Below are positions 26,167 to 34,720 of a DNA stretch of 64,000 nt, piece after piece. The DNA lies in NCBI GenBank assembly GCA_035222895.1, contig JAVYIG010000892.1, forward strand, positions 248,001-312,000, in the 5' to 3' direction. The DNA is from Strongylocentrotus droebachiensis (Eukaryota; Echinodermata; Echinoidea; Camarodonta; Strongylocentrotidae). The notes beneath the pieces are model-generated. The model searched no databases. It worked only from the letters and a program-made list of their open reading frames with translations, and was not told the DNA's origin. Within the stretch, counting starts at the first letter, position 1; each line of letters opens with the position of its first letter. A program made the translations under genes and the position numbers.

Positions 26167-26510
26167 TAGGCCAAGAGCATTAGGTCAAAATAGGCTTAAA
26201 CCTGGACATTTTTGGTAACAAGCTGATTTTTTCAGGAAAGCTCCAGGAATATGTCTAGAATAACATACTAAAAGTCCTCGTGTATCCTCCTTGAGCGTTT
26301 TCCGCAATCCAAGATGGCGTCCAAAATGGCCGCCATTTCCTGAATTTTCTTATAGCTTTGCAACTAGATAACCCAAATACAAAATTTAAATGTCTAAATA
26401 TATGTTTTTTAGCTTAAGGAACTCAATAAAGTACTTATTGATAAATTTAGAAGAACAAAATAGCTGTAAAACCACTTGGGCCCTTCCCGAAATCCAAAAT
26501 GGCGCCCTAA
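26167..26510 (+). repeat. Left terminal inverted repeat of the XPG-type transposon
   Basis: It aligns with the complement of 32640-32967. Conserved landmarks are the CAAGAGCATTA end, TGTCTAGAATAACATACTAAA, AGTCCTCGT-TATCCTCCTTG, AAGATGGCGTCCAAAATGGC and AAAACCACTTG. The outer 150 bp are almost identical between the two ends and the inner part is more diverged. It includes the first of several subterminal repeat units. Confidence 0.85.
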
Positions 26511-26705
26511 ATTGTTGCCATTTCCTCATTTTTCCTGTAACTTTGCAACTAGATAACCCTAATACAAAATTTAAATGTCTAAACATATGTTTTTCAGCAT
26601 AAGGAACTCAACAAAATACTTATCAATACATTTTGAAACACATAAGTAGCAGTAAAACCACTTAAGCCCTTCCCGAAATCCAAAATGGCCACCATTTCCG
26701 ATCGT
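26310..26705 (+). repeat. Subterminal tandem repeat, about 185 bp unit, left side
   Basis: A CCAAAATGGC..GCCATTTCC block recurs near 26310, 26498 and 26681. Between copies are the same landmarks: TTTGCAACTAGATAACCC, ACAAAATTTAAATGTCTAAA and AAAACCACTT. The right end has its own series near 32470, 32622 and 32810. Iterated subterminal motifs are commonly transposase-binding sites, and that role is an inference here. Confidence 0.8.
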
Positions 26706-26829
26706 ATCTCATTGTATTATCAAAGATACGTTATGAATATAATCAAATGTCTTGACCAGAATAGCACCTTTGAAATACATATCAGTACAAACAAACTTTT
26801 CATTACAAAAATACTTCTTATGCATAAAG

Positions 26830-26888
26830 TACACACACCCACACCCACACCCACACCCACGCACGCACACACACACACACACATACAC
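26830..26888 (+). repeat. CACACC / CA microsatellite
   Basis: Four ACACCC hexamers followed by CACGCACG and a run of AC dinucleotides, inside the transposon upstream of its gene. Confidence 0.9.
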
Positions 26889-27113
26889 AATCACCAAAGA
26901 AAAGTGAAGGGGAAATATAGGAGTTTGTCCTAAATCACTTATATTATTGCATTATATGAGGGAAACATTTTTACCCTCAGTTGTATTGCTAAACAGAGAG
27001 GGAGACATTTTGTACCACAGGGTCTATAATTGTCTTCACATCAAGCACATGAGATGAAACTTTAGTGCTAACCAACTTTTTTACCAACAAGATGCAGTTC
27101 ATATCTACTATGA

Positions 27114-27756
27114 GGTGAGTTTCATTTCAAACTATTAATTATTACTTAGAAAGTTCAAGTATAATTTTGGTATTCATATCTGTTTAGAATTATACAGAGT
27201 TACATGTGCTACAAATACACAGCACATGGCAGTAAAATGTATAGCACATGGCAATGAATTGACATGTAGTATCCTATTGTTTCACCTAAAACATTGTGAT
27301 GATCAAATTCATTTATTCATTTCATTCAGATTACATAAATGATATTGCACTGACTAACCTGAGTGCACTGGCACTGGAACTTACAATATAGTCTACATCT
27401 AGAGTATAGATAGATATTAGTTCTACATCTAAGTTAGATCTAACTAGCTCTAGGCCTAAGTTAGATCTAACTAGATCTAGGCCTAAGTTAGGTCTAACTA
27501 GATCTAGCTCTATAATGTTAAGATCTAGATGAGCGGTTATAAGTAAATTGACACATCAGTATAAGATGGATGATCCTGTTAATAAAGGTAGTACTAGTCT
27601 AATCCGTACCAGACACTCTGACAATCACATTCTTATCTCACCATGTGTCATGCACGCCCCAGCCTACCTTGCTAACCCTATATTCCCAAGCAGATGTGTG
27701 ATAAATACTTTTTCCTAAACAAAACAAAAAACAATGCATATTTTTTGTCATTACAG
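27114..27756 (+). other. Candidate 5' intron of the transposase gene
   Basis: A good donor (CTATGAG|GTGAGTTTC at 27114) and a strong acceptor (TTTTTTGTCATTACAG ending at 27756) bracket this interval. The acceptor lies immediately before the ATG that opens the conserved part of the protein. Joining the upstream ATGs at 27091 or 27109 across this intron gives a stop at once, so the upstream exon would be non-coding. Inferred from splice consensus only. Confidence 0.45.
27429..27509 (+). repeat. 27 bp x 3 tandem repeat with palindromic cores
   Basis: Three head-to-tail units of CTAAGTTAGATCTAACTAGN.. (27 bp each), nearly identical. Each contains the self-complementary AGTTAGATCTAACT (third unit one mismatch), followed by CTAGATCTAG-like palindromes. 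It lies about 250 bp before the transposase start, so it could bind a dimeric protein such as the transposase or a host regulator; that role is inference. Confidence 0.85.
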
Positions 27757-30700
27757 ATGATGGATGTGCATTGCATTATCTGTAAAGAAACATCACCTGA
27801 TACAGTTGCAGTTGGGGAGAAGGGACGGAGGACACTTGTGGTGTCAAGTTTAGAACGCGGTGATGGCTTCCATGAGTCATTTGAGAAGACAACACCACTA
27901 CGAATCCATGCTGTTTGTCGCAAGAATTACACAAGGAACTGTTCCATAGTGTCTGCAAAGAGAAAATCTTCATGTCTTCAAGAAGTAGAAGATGTGACTC
28001 AACTTCGCTCAAGTGCTTCAAAGACATTTAACATAAAAAATGATTGTATGTTCTGTTTGGAGTCCATCACTCAGGACACTAAAAACCCTTCCCGCAGAAA
28101 AGGTTCAATAAGCAGTGTTGAGACCTTAGAGTTCCAGGTAACAGTATTGGATCGTTCAAGAGAGCGAGATGACAAGTGGGGTAACGATGTCTCTGATCGT
28201 GTGCAACAAGCATATGATCTGGTTGCAGCTGAAGCCAAGTATCATCGAGCATGTGCCCAATCCTTCTTTAAGAACAAGTATGAGGGAATTTCAACTGACA
28301 ATATTCGACAGGAAGCATTTCAGCATCTCTGTAAGTTTCTTGATGACAGTGATGAATGCCAATACTCAGTTCAAGAGCTTTCAGATTACATGGCCACATT
28401 TCTGGAAGGGAGCGAGGGTTTCTCACTGAAGCATCTCAAGCGCAAGCTCAAGGATCATTATGGTGATGATCTAGTTATAACCAGCATCAAAGGAAAGTCC
28501 AGTATCGTGAGTTTCCGTGACTCGGCAAACAAAATACTTCATGAAAAGTGGAACAGTGATAGAGTGTCAGATGCTGAGAGCCAAAGCGATCGCATAATAG
28601 ATATGGCTGCTTCCATCATCCTCAACGATATCAGACTGACAGTGTACAACCGTGAAGAGTACTCAACATTAGATGGAACTGAAAATGGAGACACATTAGT
28701 ACCAAGGTCGCTAAAGCGTTTCATACATAATGTAGTGGACAGCAAAGGCAAAGGTCACACGGTTTCAAACAGGAAATGCACTTCAATAGCACATGCCATC
28801 ATCTCTGCCAGTAGGCCCAGGTCATTTGTTTCACCAATATTGTTGGGAATAGCTGTGTATATACACCGGAAGTATGGCTCACGTGAACTGATAGACATCT
28901 TGAGCAGCATGAGCTTTGCTGATGATTATAAAGAAGTACAGCGGTTTGAACAAGCCCTCATGTCAAATGATGAACCATCCTATCACCTGGGCGGTTTTAC
29001 CCAATTCGTGTTTGACAATGCCGACTTCAATGTAGCGACAGTGACTGGTCACAACACTTTCCACAACATGGGAGGAATCGCTTGTGTTACTCCGCCTGGG
29101 ATTGTGGATACTTCACCCATCAAACGTTCAGTGAAATTGCAATTGGCTGACAAAGTTGGAGCATTTGGACATATTCCTATAAAGACATACAGCAAACCTG
29201 CTGTTCCTGGCTTACGGTCTGTTGTAATAGGTCCCCTCGAGAAACCTGACCAGGAGCTCCCGTCTCTCCGATCCGCAGCTGCCCTAGACTCCCTCTGGGT
29301 CGCTGGCTATGTTCTAGAACTAGACTTGTGTCCTTCATGGAGTGGTTTCATGAAAGTGGCAATGCAGAGTGACCAGTACGAAAGGACGAGAATTGAAACT
29401 CTGCCCTTCATCAATTTGGACCCCTCCAATCCGAGTACCATCTACACTGCACTATGCTTTGCACAGTCACAATGTGAAAAGCATAACTTGAGAATATGTG
29501 CAGTAACATTTGACCAGCCCTTGTACATCAAGGCAGCAGAGATTGTAGCTTCTTCTCAAGACCTAGACAAAGTATTCGTCCGTCTTGGTGGATTTCACCT
29601 CCTCATGTCATATCTTGGCAGCATAGGCCACATCATGGACGGAAGTGGGCTTGCAGAGCTATGGGAGACAGTGTACGCCAAAGGGTCTGTCATACATATG
29701 CAATCAGGTCATGCATTTTCCCGTTCTCTCCGTGCACACATTCTTACTGCAGCTTCCCTCATTGGCGTGTTGATGGGTAAACCTGGCATCTTAGACAGCA
29801 TAGATAAGGACCACTTAGCGAATCTTTATGGTGCACTTCTAAACCAGGACAAGAAGGCAACTGATGTAGCTGAGGAGGAGTGTGTCAAACAGTTAAGTCA
29901 GATCATTTCACAACTCCTTGATCAGACAGCAGGACAAAGTAGGACAGGGAAGCTTTGGGTGCAGTATATCCGACAAGTGTCTCTTCTGCAATGTTTCATT
30001 CGAGCTGAAAGGACAGGGGACTGGATGCTCCATCTCAGCTGTGTGAGGGAAATGATACCACATTTCCATGCTGCAGGACATCTTCACTATGCCAAATCTG
30101 CCAGGTTGTATTTACAACAGATGGAAGCCCTAGAGCAAATCATGCCAGGAAATGAATATACACAATTCGCAGAAAAGGGATACTTCACCATCCGCCGTGT
30201 GGATTCATTCTGGGGTGGGAACTTCTCTGATCAGACCATTGAGCAGTTCCTGATGCGGCAGCTGAAAACATCTGGAGGAATGACTCATGGACGTGGAATC
30301 ACAGACAGTACATTGGCAAAGTGGGTTCATGCACTTCCTCGCTGTATTCCTATCTGTGATGAACTGGAACAGTTCACCGGAGTGCACACTGGTACGTCAG
30401 AGCAACATAAAGACATACGGCAAAGTACCAGGTCAAGAGATAACAAAGATAGATGCATCTTTGTTAGATGGTTGCAGGCACATCCACCATTTACTGGATA
30501 TGAAACTGATTGCCTGGTCTCCTTGTCAACTGGCATCGTCGCTGACTCATCTGTCAATTGTGATAAAGCAGTAGATATCGGCCTAGCAGCGGCATCCGCA
30601 ATGAATGATATGAAGTTCACAGATATCAAGCTACATCGTAATGACAAGGTGAAGACCATTGGTGCCAAGAGTAAGACGGTGAAAATCAGGGGACAAAGCA

Positions 30701-32139
30701 CAGAGGTCAACCCAACACTACTGTTCAACAGAATCACATGTGTCCTGAAAGACAGCACTGAGATGGAATCGTTCTTCACTTATGAGCTTGCTCCCCAGCC
30801 TCCTTCCCTTTTCAAAGGTGGGGTGATGCGGAAGCCAACAAAGAGTTCGCTGGGTCTCCTGCTGAAGTCGTTCACTAAGCAATCCAACCTGCCAGAAAAT
30901 GGTCTCTTTGTTTTAGATGGTGGTCACCTACTGCAATCAGTTGTTTGGCCACAACCGTCAACCTATGCTGATGTTGTTAAGTCGTACATTTCATACATTC
31001 TTAAGCATTATGGAGCTCATTCGACGGTGGTGTTTGATGGATATGGAAGTGCAACTTCGACAAAGGTAGCTGAGCAGAGACGAAGATCCCAGAAATGTAC
31101 CTCTAGTGACATCATATTTGATGATAATATGCCAACAACCACAACCCAAGCCGCTTTCCTAGCCAACAGCAACAATAAGATGAGACTTATACAAACTCTA
31201 CGTGACAACATGCTCATGGCTGGTATACGTGTCAAGCAGGCAGAAGCGGATGCCGACACCCTGATTGTCTCCACGGCACTAGCAGTAGCAGAGTCAGAAC
31301 AGGTGCCAGTTGTTGTCGTAGGTACGGATACAGACCTACTGGTCATGCTAGTTGCTAGGGCAACCACATCCACAGATATGCACATGCTATGCCGCAGTAA
31401 TCCTGTCACGGTCTTCAACATTCATGAAATTCAGCATGTCATAGGGGACACTAGAATTCACCTGATGTTTCTTCATGCTGTGACAGGATGTGATACGGTT
31501 TCTGCAATCTACCGTCAAGGCAAGCGTAAAGCTTTCAATATGGTCCACAAGAAACGGGACTATGACTTGCTTGATACCTTCACAGACAGTGGAAGCACCC
31601 ATGACGAGGTAAAAAGAGCTGGGGAAGCCTTCATTCTTAAGCTTTATGGGGCCAGCAGATTTGAATCTCTTGATGACTACCGTCACATTGCATACAAGCG
31701 GGCAATCGGCCGCAGTTCTCTGAGTTCATCCTTTCAGCTGGAAAGTCTACCTCCAACTAGTGCTGCAGCAAAGCAGCATTCATACCGCACCTATCTTACA
31801 GTCCAGGAATGGATGGGTAACTCATTACCTCCAACAGAATGGGGCTGGCGATTTCAGGATGGAACTCTTACACCTGTAGAGACAGACATTGCTGTGGCAC
31901 CCGACACTTTGCTGAACATGGTAGCATGTGGGTGCAAACCAGAGGGTTGCAGAAGCATGACATGTAGCTGCAAGAAACTTGGACTCTTCTGTACCTCAAT
32001 GTGCAGTAAATGCAGTGGCCTCAATTGCAACAATACAGCACCAATAGATCCCAACGATGATGATATTGTGGCCCTTGCCCTAACTTCAGCGGACATTAAC
32101 ACTGGAGATTCAGCATCTGACGATGAGGATGATGACTAA
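27757..32139 (+). CDS. Transposase with XPG/FEN1-like nuclease and CXC-type tail
   Basis: An uninterrupted frame of 1460 codons. The frame is open upstream to 27694, but I start at the ATG directly after a TTACAG acceptor. Numbering from 27694: Cys pairs CIIC (27-30) and CMFC (118-121) with H184/C187 look like zinc-binding modules. A central region carries ATVTGHNTFHNMGG (448-461), TFDQP (605-609), GGFH (632-635), IGHIMDGSGL (644-653) and SDQTIEQFLMRQLK (845-858), probably the transposase core. Residues ~1070-1290 form an XPG/FEN1-type nuclease: FVLDGG, VVFDGY, AEADADTLIV, VVGTDTDLLVML and AVTGCDT carry the acidic residues expected. C-terminal Cys cluster (1412-1445) ends in an acidic tail. 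Such proteins recur as uncharacterised repeats in fish and marine invertebrates. Assignment to Academ is likely but unproven. Confidence 0.85.
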   Translation: MMDVHCIICKETSPDTVAVGEKGRRTLVVSSLERGDGFHESFEKTTPLRIHAVCRKNYTRNCSIVSAKRKSSCLQEVEDVTQLRSSASKTFNIKNDCMFCLESITQDTKNPSRRKGSISSVETLEFQVTVLDRSRERDDKWGNDVSDRVQQAYDLVAAEAKYHRACAQSFFKNKYEGISTDNIRQEAFQHLCKFLDDSDECQYSVQELSDYMATFLEGSEGFSLKHLKRKLKDHYGDDLVITSIKGKSSIVSFRDSANKILHEKWNSDRVSDAESQSDRIIDMAASIILNDIRLTVYNREEYSTLDGTENGDTLVPRSLKRFIHNVVDSKGKGHTVSNRKCTSIAHAIISASRPRSFVSPILLGIAVYIHRKYGSRELIDILSSMSFADDYKEVQRFEQALMSNDEPSYHLGGFTQFVFDNADFNVATVTGHNTFHNMGGIACVTPPGIVDTSPIKRSVKLQLADKVGAFGHIPIKTYSKPAVPGLRSVVIGPLEKPDQELPSLRSAAALDSLWVAGYVLELDLCPSWSGFMKVAMQSDQYERTRIETLPFINLDPSNPSTIYTALCFAQSQCEKHNLRICAVTFDQPLYIKAAEIVASSQDLDKVFVRLGGFHLLMSYLGSIGHIMDGSGLAELWETVYAKGSVIHMQSGHAFSRSLRAHILTAASLIGVLMGKPGILDSIDKDHLANLYGALLNQDKKATDVAEEECVKQLSQIISQLLDQTAGQSRTGKLWVQYIRQVSLLQCFIRAERTGDWMLHLSCVREMIPHFHAAGHLHYAKSARLYLQQMEALEQIMPGNEYTQFAEKGYFTIRRVDSFWGGNFSDQTIEQFLMRQLKTSGGMTHGRGITDSTLAKWVHALPRCIPICDELEQFTGVHTGTSEQHKDIRQSTRSRDNKDRCIFVRWLQAHPPFTGYETDCLVSLSTGIVADSSVNCDKAVDIGLAAASAMNDMKFTDIKLHRNDKVKTIGAKSKTVKIRGQSTEVNPTLLFNRITCVLKDSTEMESFFTYELAPQPPSLFKGGVMRKPTKSSLGLLLKSFTKQSNLPENGLFVLDGGHLLQSVVWPQPSTYADVVKSYISYILKHYGAHSTVVFDGYGSATSTKVAEQRRRSQKCTSSDIIFDDNMPTTTTQAAFLANSNNKMRLIQTLRDNMLMAGIRVKQAEADADTLIVSTALAVAESEQVPVVVVGTDTDLLVMLVARATTSTDMHMLCRSNPVTVFNIHEIQHVIGDTRIHLMFLHAVTGCDTVSAIYRQGKRKAFNMVHKKRDYDLLDTFTDSGSTHDEVKRAGEAFILKLYGASRFESLDDYRHIAYKRAIGRSSLSSSFQLESLPPTSAAAKQHSYRTYLTVQEWMGNSLPPTEWGWRFQDGTLTPVETDIAVAPDTLLNMVACGCKPEGCRSMTCSCKKLGLFCTSMCSKCSGLNCNNTAPIDPNDDDIVALALTSADINTGDSASDDEDDD

Positions 32140-32639
32140 TGCAACTGAGAAGTATACTTTGTGCACGCTTAAGGTAAAGAGATTGTTGATCTATCAATAT
32201 TTGAGCTGCTCATGGACAATGGATATATTAGGCCTAAATATTTCATTTCTGAACCTCAAATATGTATATAGAAAACTTATATTTCACAATCGTCTGGATG
32301 CAGAATAGTATCGACATCACCTTGCATATTTAAAGAGCCTGTGAAAGATGTCAATACATAACTTCATGAATCTAAATTTCTAAAGAATCAACACAGGATG
32401 TTCCGACAACGGTTTTGACCTTAAAGTCCATTCAATGTTGTCAAGAATGAAAATATGAAGAAATAAGCAAACTGGCGGTCATTTTGGATATCATTTATTA
32501 AATTCAACTGGAAATTTCGAATATTTACATCTCTATCTTTATTTTTTGAGCTTTGTTGTTTCTTTATAACAGGCATAAATATTTGCTTTACATTACTAAT
32601 TTGAATTGTGATGAACGTACAAAATGGCGGGCATTTTGG
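32140..32639 (+). other. 3' non-coding part of the transposon
   Basis: AT-rich sequence between the stop codon and the right terminal repeat. It contains a diverged subterminal unit (AACTGGCGGTCATTTTGGATA near 32470 and AAAATGGCGGGCATTTTGGG near 32620). A 61-codon frame begins near 32123 and is chance. Confidence 0.6.
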
Positions 32640-32967
32640 GCGCCATTTTGGATTTTGGGATGACCTCAAGTGGTTTTAATGGTACTTGTGTGTTTCAAAA
32701 TTTCTAAATAAGTATTTTATTGGGTTACTTATGTATCAAAACATATATTTAGACACTTAAAGTGTGTATTGGGGTTACCTAGTTTCAAATTTATGAGAAA
32801 AACAGCAAATGGCGGCCATTTTGGACGCCATCTTGGATTGCGGAAAACGCTCAAGGAGGATATACGAGGACTTTTAGTATGTTATTCTAGACATATTCCT
32901 GGAGCTATCCTGAAAAAATCAGCTTGTTACCAAAAATGTCCATGTTAAAACTAATGCTCTTGGCCTA
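32640..32967 (+). repeat. Right terminal inverted repeat of the XPG-type transposon
   Basis: Inverted match to 26167-26510. Reading outward: GCGCCATTTTGGATT, ACCTCAAGTGGTTTTAATGG, GGCGGCCATTTTGGACGCCA, TTGCGGAAAACGCTCAAGGA, GACTTTTAGTATGTTATTCT, AGCTTGTTACCAAAAATGTC, and the terminal TAATGCTCTTGGCCTA. Next to it (32975-32984) lies an unrelated GTAGGCCTAC palindrome. Confidence 0.85.
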
Positions 32968-34049
32968 CAGAAATGTAGGCCTACATGTATATACAGCTCC
33001 AAAATTCCTAAAATACACATCTGTGTTTAATCACATGAAATTATAAGTAACTCTATTTTTAATACCTGAGGTTGATATGACCTGAATAAACACCATTGTT
33101 TCTAGAAATGTATGTCTAATTCTCAATTGTAAAATACCAGCAATTTTTGAGCGGATCAAAAGGGGAATTGAAGTGCAGCAATGTGAAAGAGGACTCTATT
33201 CAGAATAATGGTGCAGGATTTATAGCTCTATCAAACCTCCCCTCCCTTGACTCCACCATAGACCTCTGTCTGACCCTGGACTTACTGCCAAGTTGACATC
33301 ACTGTCAGAGTCAGTAGTCCCTGTGTATACCCACGAAACCCATACAGTGGATTACACTGTAAAGTCTATGGGAAGACAACGTTTCAAGTTACTGTACTCA
33401 GGAATACCAACCTAGAAAACAATACAAAACGGAGAGAGAGAGAGCAAAGTTTAGCCCTTGGTTCTGGAATTCTGAGAAACTCTGACAAGAGCTATACTAT
33501 GGAAAGCATTGAAATACATGTAATGCCAGGAAAAATACAAGAAGAATATCAGAAATTGTCCCTGAAGAAATATAATTATTAGCTATTAAAAACAAAAATT
33601 TAGTGCCACCTATAGTATCTCTAGTACTTTTAGTAGGTCAACCACGCCTACAAAATGCTTGCATAATTTAGACTTGCATACATCATAAACTTTTTCTTCG
33701 CATTTATGGACCATTAAGAAGAAAGTGCGTCCACAGGCTGCAATCTCCATTTAAGAGTTCTCATTACCAGTAAATTATCCTTTCTTTATCGCCCTGATAT
33801 AAATTCAGTCATTTTTTCCCATCTTTGAGCAGCTCATCTCATCTCTTTTTTCCAGGATTTCAATACTATTAATTTGAACCCATTCAGAAGAGCTGGGCCC
33901 GGGGTAGTCACATGTATTGATAGAGAAAGGCAACGTGCTTCCGCCCGAGGTCCAACGCACGCCGGTGCTTGGATTCAGATGGAAAATGAGTTTCATCCAT
34001 CGCTCCCGACGGAGAAAAAGTCTGTTCATACTAAAGGTAATTTATAAGA
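32968..34049. other. Intron segment, nothing identified
   Basis: AT-rich, with a short GA repeat near 33432-33445. No exon, terminal repeat or tandem array recognised. Confidence 0.6.
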
Positions 34050-34720
34050 TACTTGGATAAAGAAACGTTATTTAAAGAACAATCATAAAGCAAAAGGAGC
34101 GTACAGACGAGAAATGTCATATCAAGAAACGTCATATAAAAGAATGAACTTTGAAGAGGTCGGATACATGACAGCTTGCCAATCATCAGTACACACTCAC
34201 AACGAGCCCCGCCTAATTATACAATTTTCTTACCATTCAACGTTAAAACTAGAGCGGGGTGTTGATTCTTTATCGAGTTTGGGTTCTAAATGACGCTCAA
34301 ACAGGCGTTTCGTTACACAAAGTTTCTTTATACGACGTTCAGACTAGGGGATAATTTATTACTTATCGTATAGCAATATGATTCCTGTTCAGCTATATAT
34401 GATGATTCGGTTGTACCCTTCATTCAGACTCTAGAATTCGCATATCACACACAGAAAGTATAACTGGGCGGGCTTTGCATGACCGCGCACTCATGATTGA
34501 CCGGCTGTCATATCAAATGACCTTGTGTCTTGATATGATGCTGCTATCTAGTCTGTACGCTCCTTTCGCTATACAATGATTTATTATATGTTTCTTTATA
34601 CGTTTCTTTATACCATGCAGCTATCTAGTCTGTTGGCTCCTTTTCGCGATACAACGATTCTTTATACGTTCCTTTGTACGAGTTCTACATAAATTCCCTG
34701 TAATCTGAACAGGCTACTAC
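34050..34720. mobile_element. Complex foldback-like repeat with AAAGGAGCGTACAGAC ends
   Basis: AAGGAGCGTACAGAC near 34095 is inverted at GTCTGTACGCTCCTT (34552-34566), and a third related copy (TCTGTTGGCTCCTTTTCG) follows near 34631. Internal stretches such as AACTGGGCGGGCTTTGC and GGCGTTTCGTTACACAAAG resemble those at 56260-56290 and 56415-56425, so both loci belong to one repeat family. No coding capacity. Exact ends and target duplication could not be fixed. Confidence 0.55.

Larger units (their letters stand above)
26167..32967 (+). mobile_element. Autonomous DNA transposon with XPG-like nuclease (Academ-like, tentative)
   Basis: Both ends carry the same sequence in inverted orientation, from TAGGCCAAGAGCATTA inwards through GGACATTTTTGGTAACAAGC and TCCTTGAGCGTTTTCCGCAA, for over 300 bp. 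The left copy has a 12 bp insertion near 26185. One long frame (27757-32139) fills the interior, so the element looks complete. TA flanks the GGCC ends on both sides; whether TA is the target duplication or the last bases of the terminal repeat is unresolved. The transposase-plus-XPG plan is that of Academ elements as I recall them. Academ is reported with 3-4 bp duplications, which I cannot see here, so the superfamily call is provisional. Confidence 0.85.

Noticed and set aside
30327..31686. Minus-strand frames of 99-150 codons inside the transposase gene
   Set aside because: Antisense shadows of the 1460-codon frame; no motifs.
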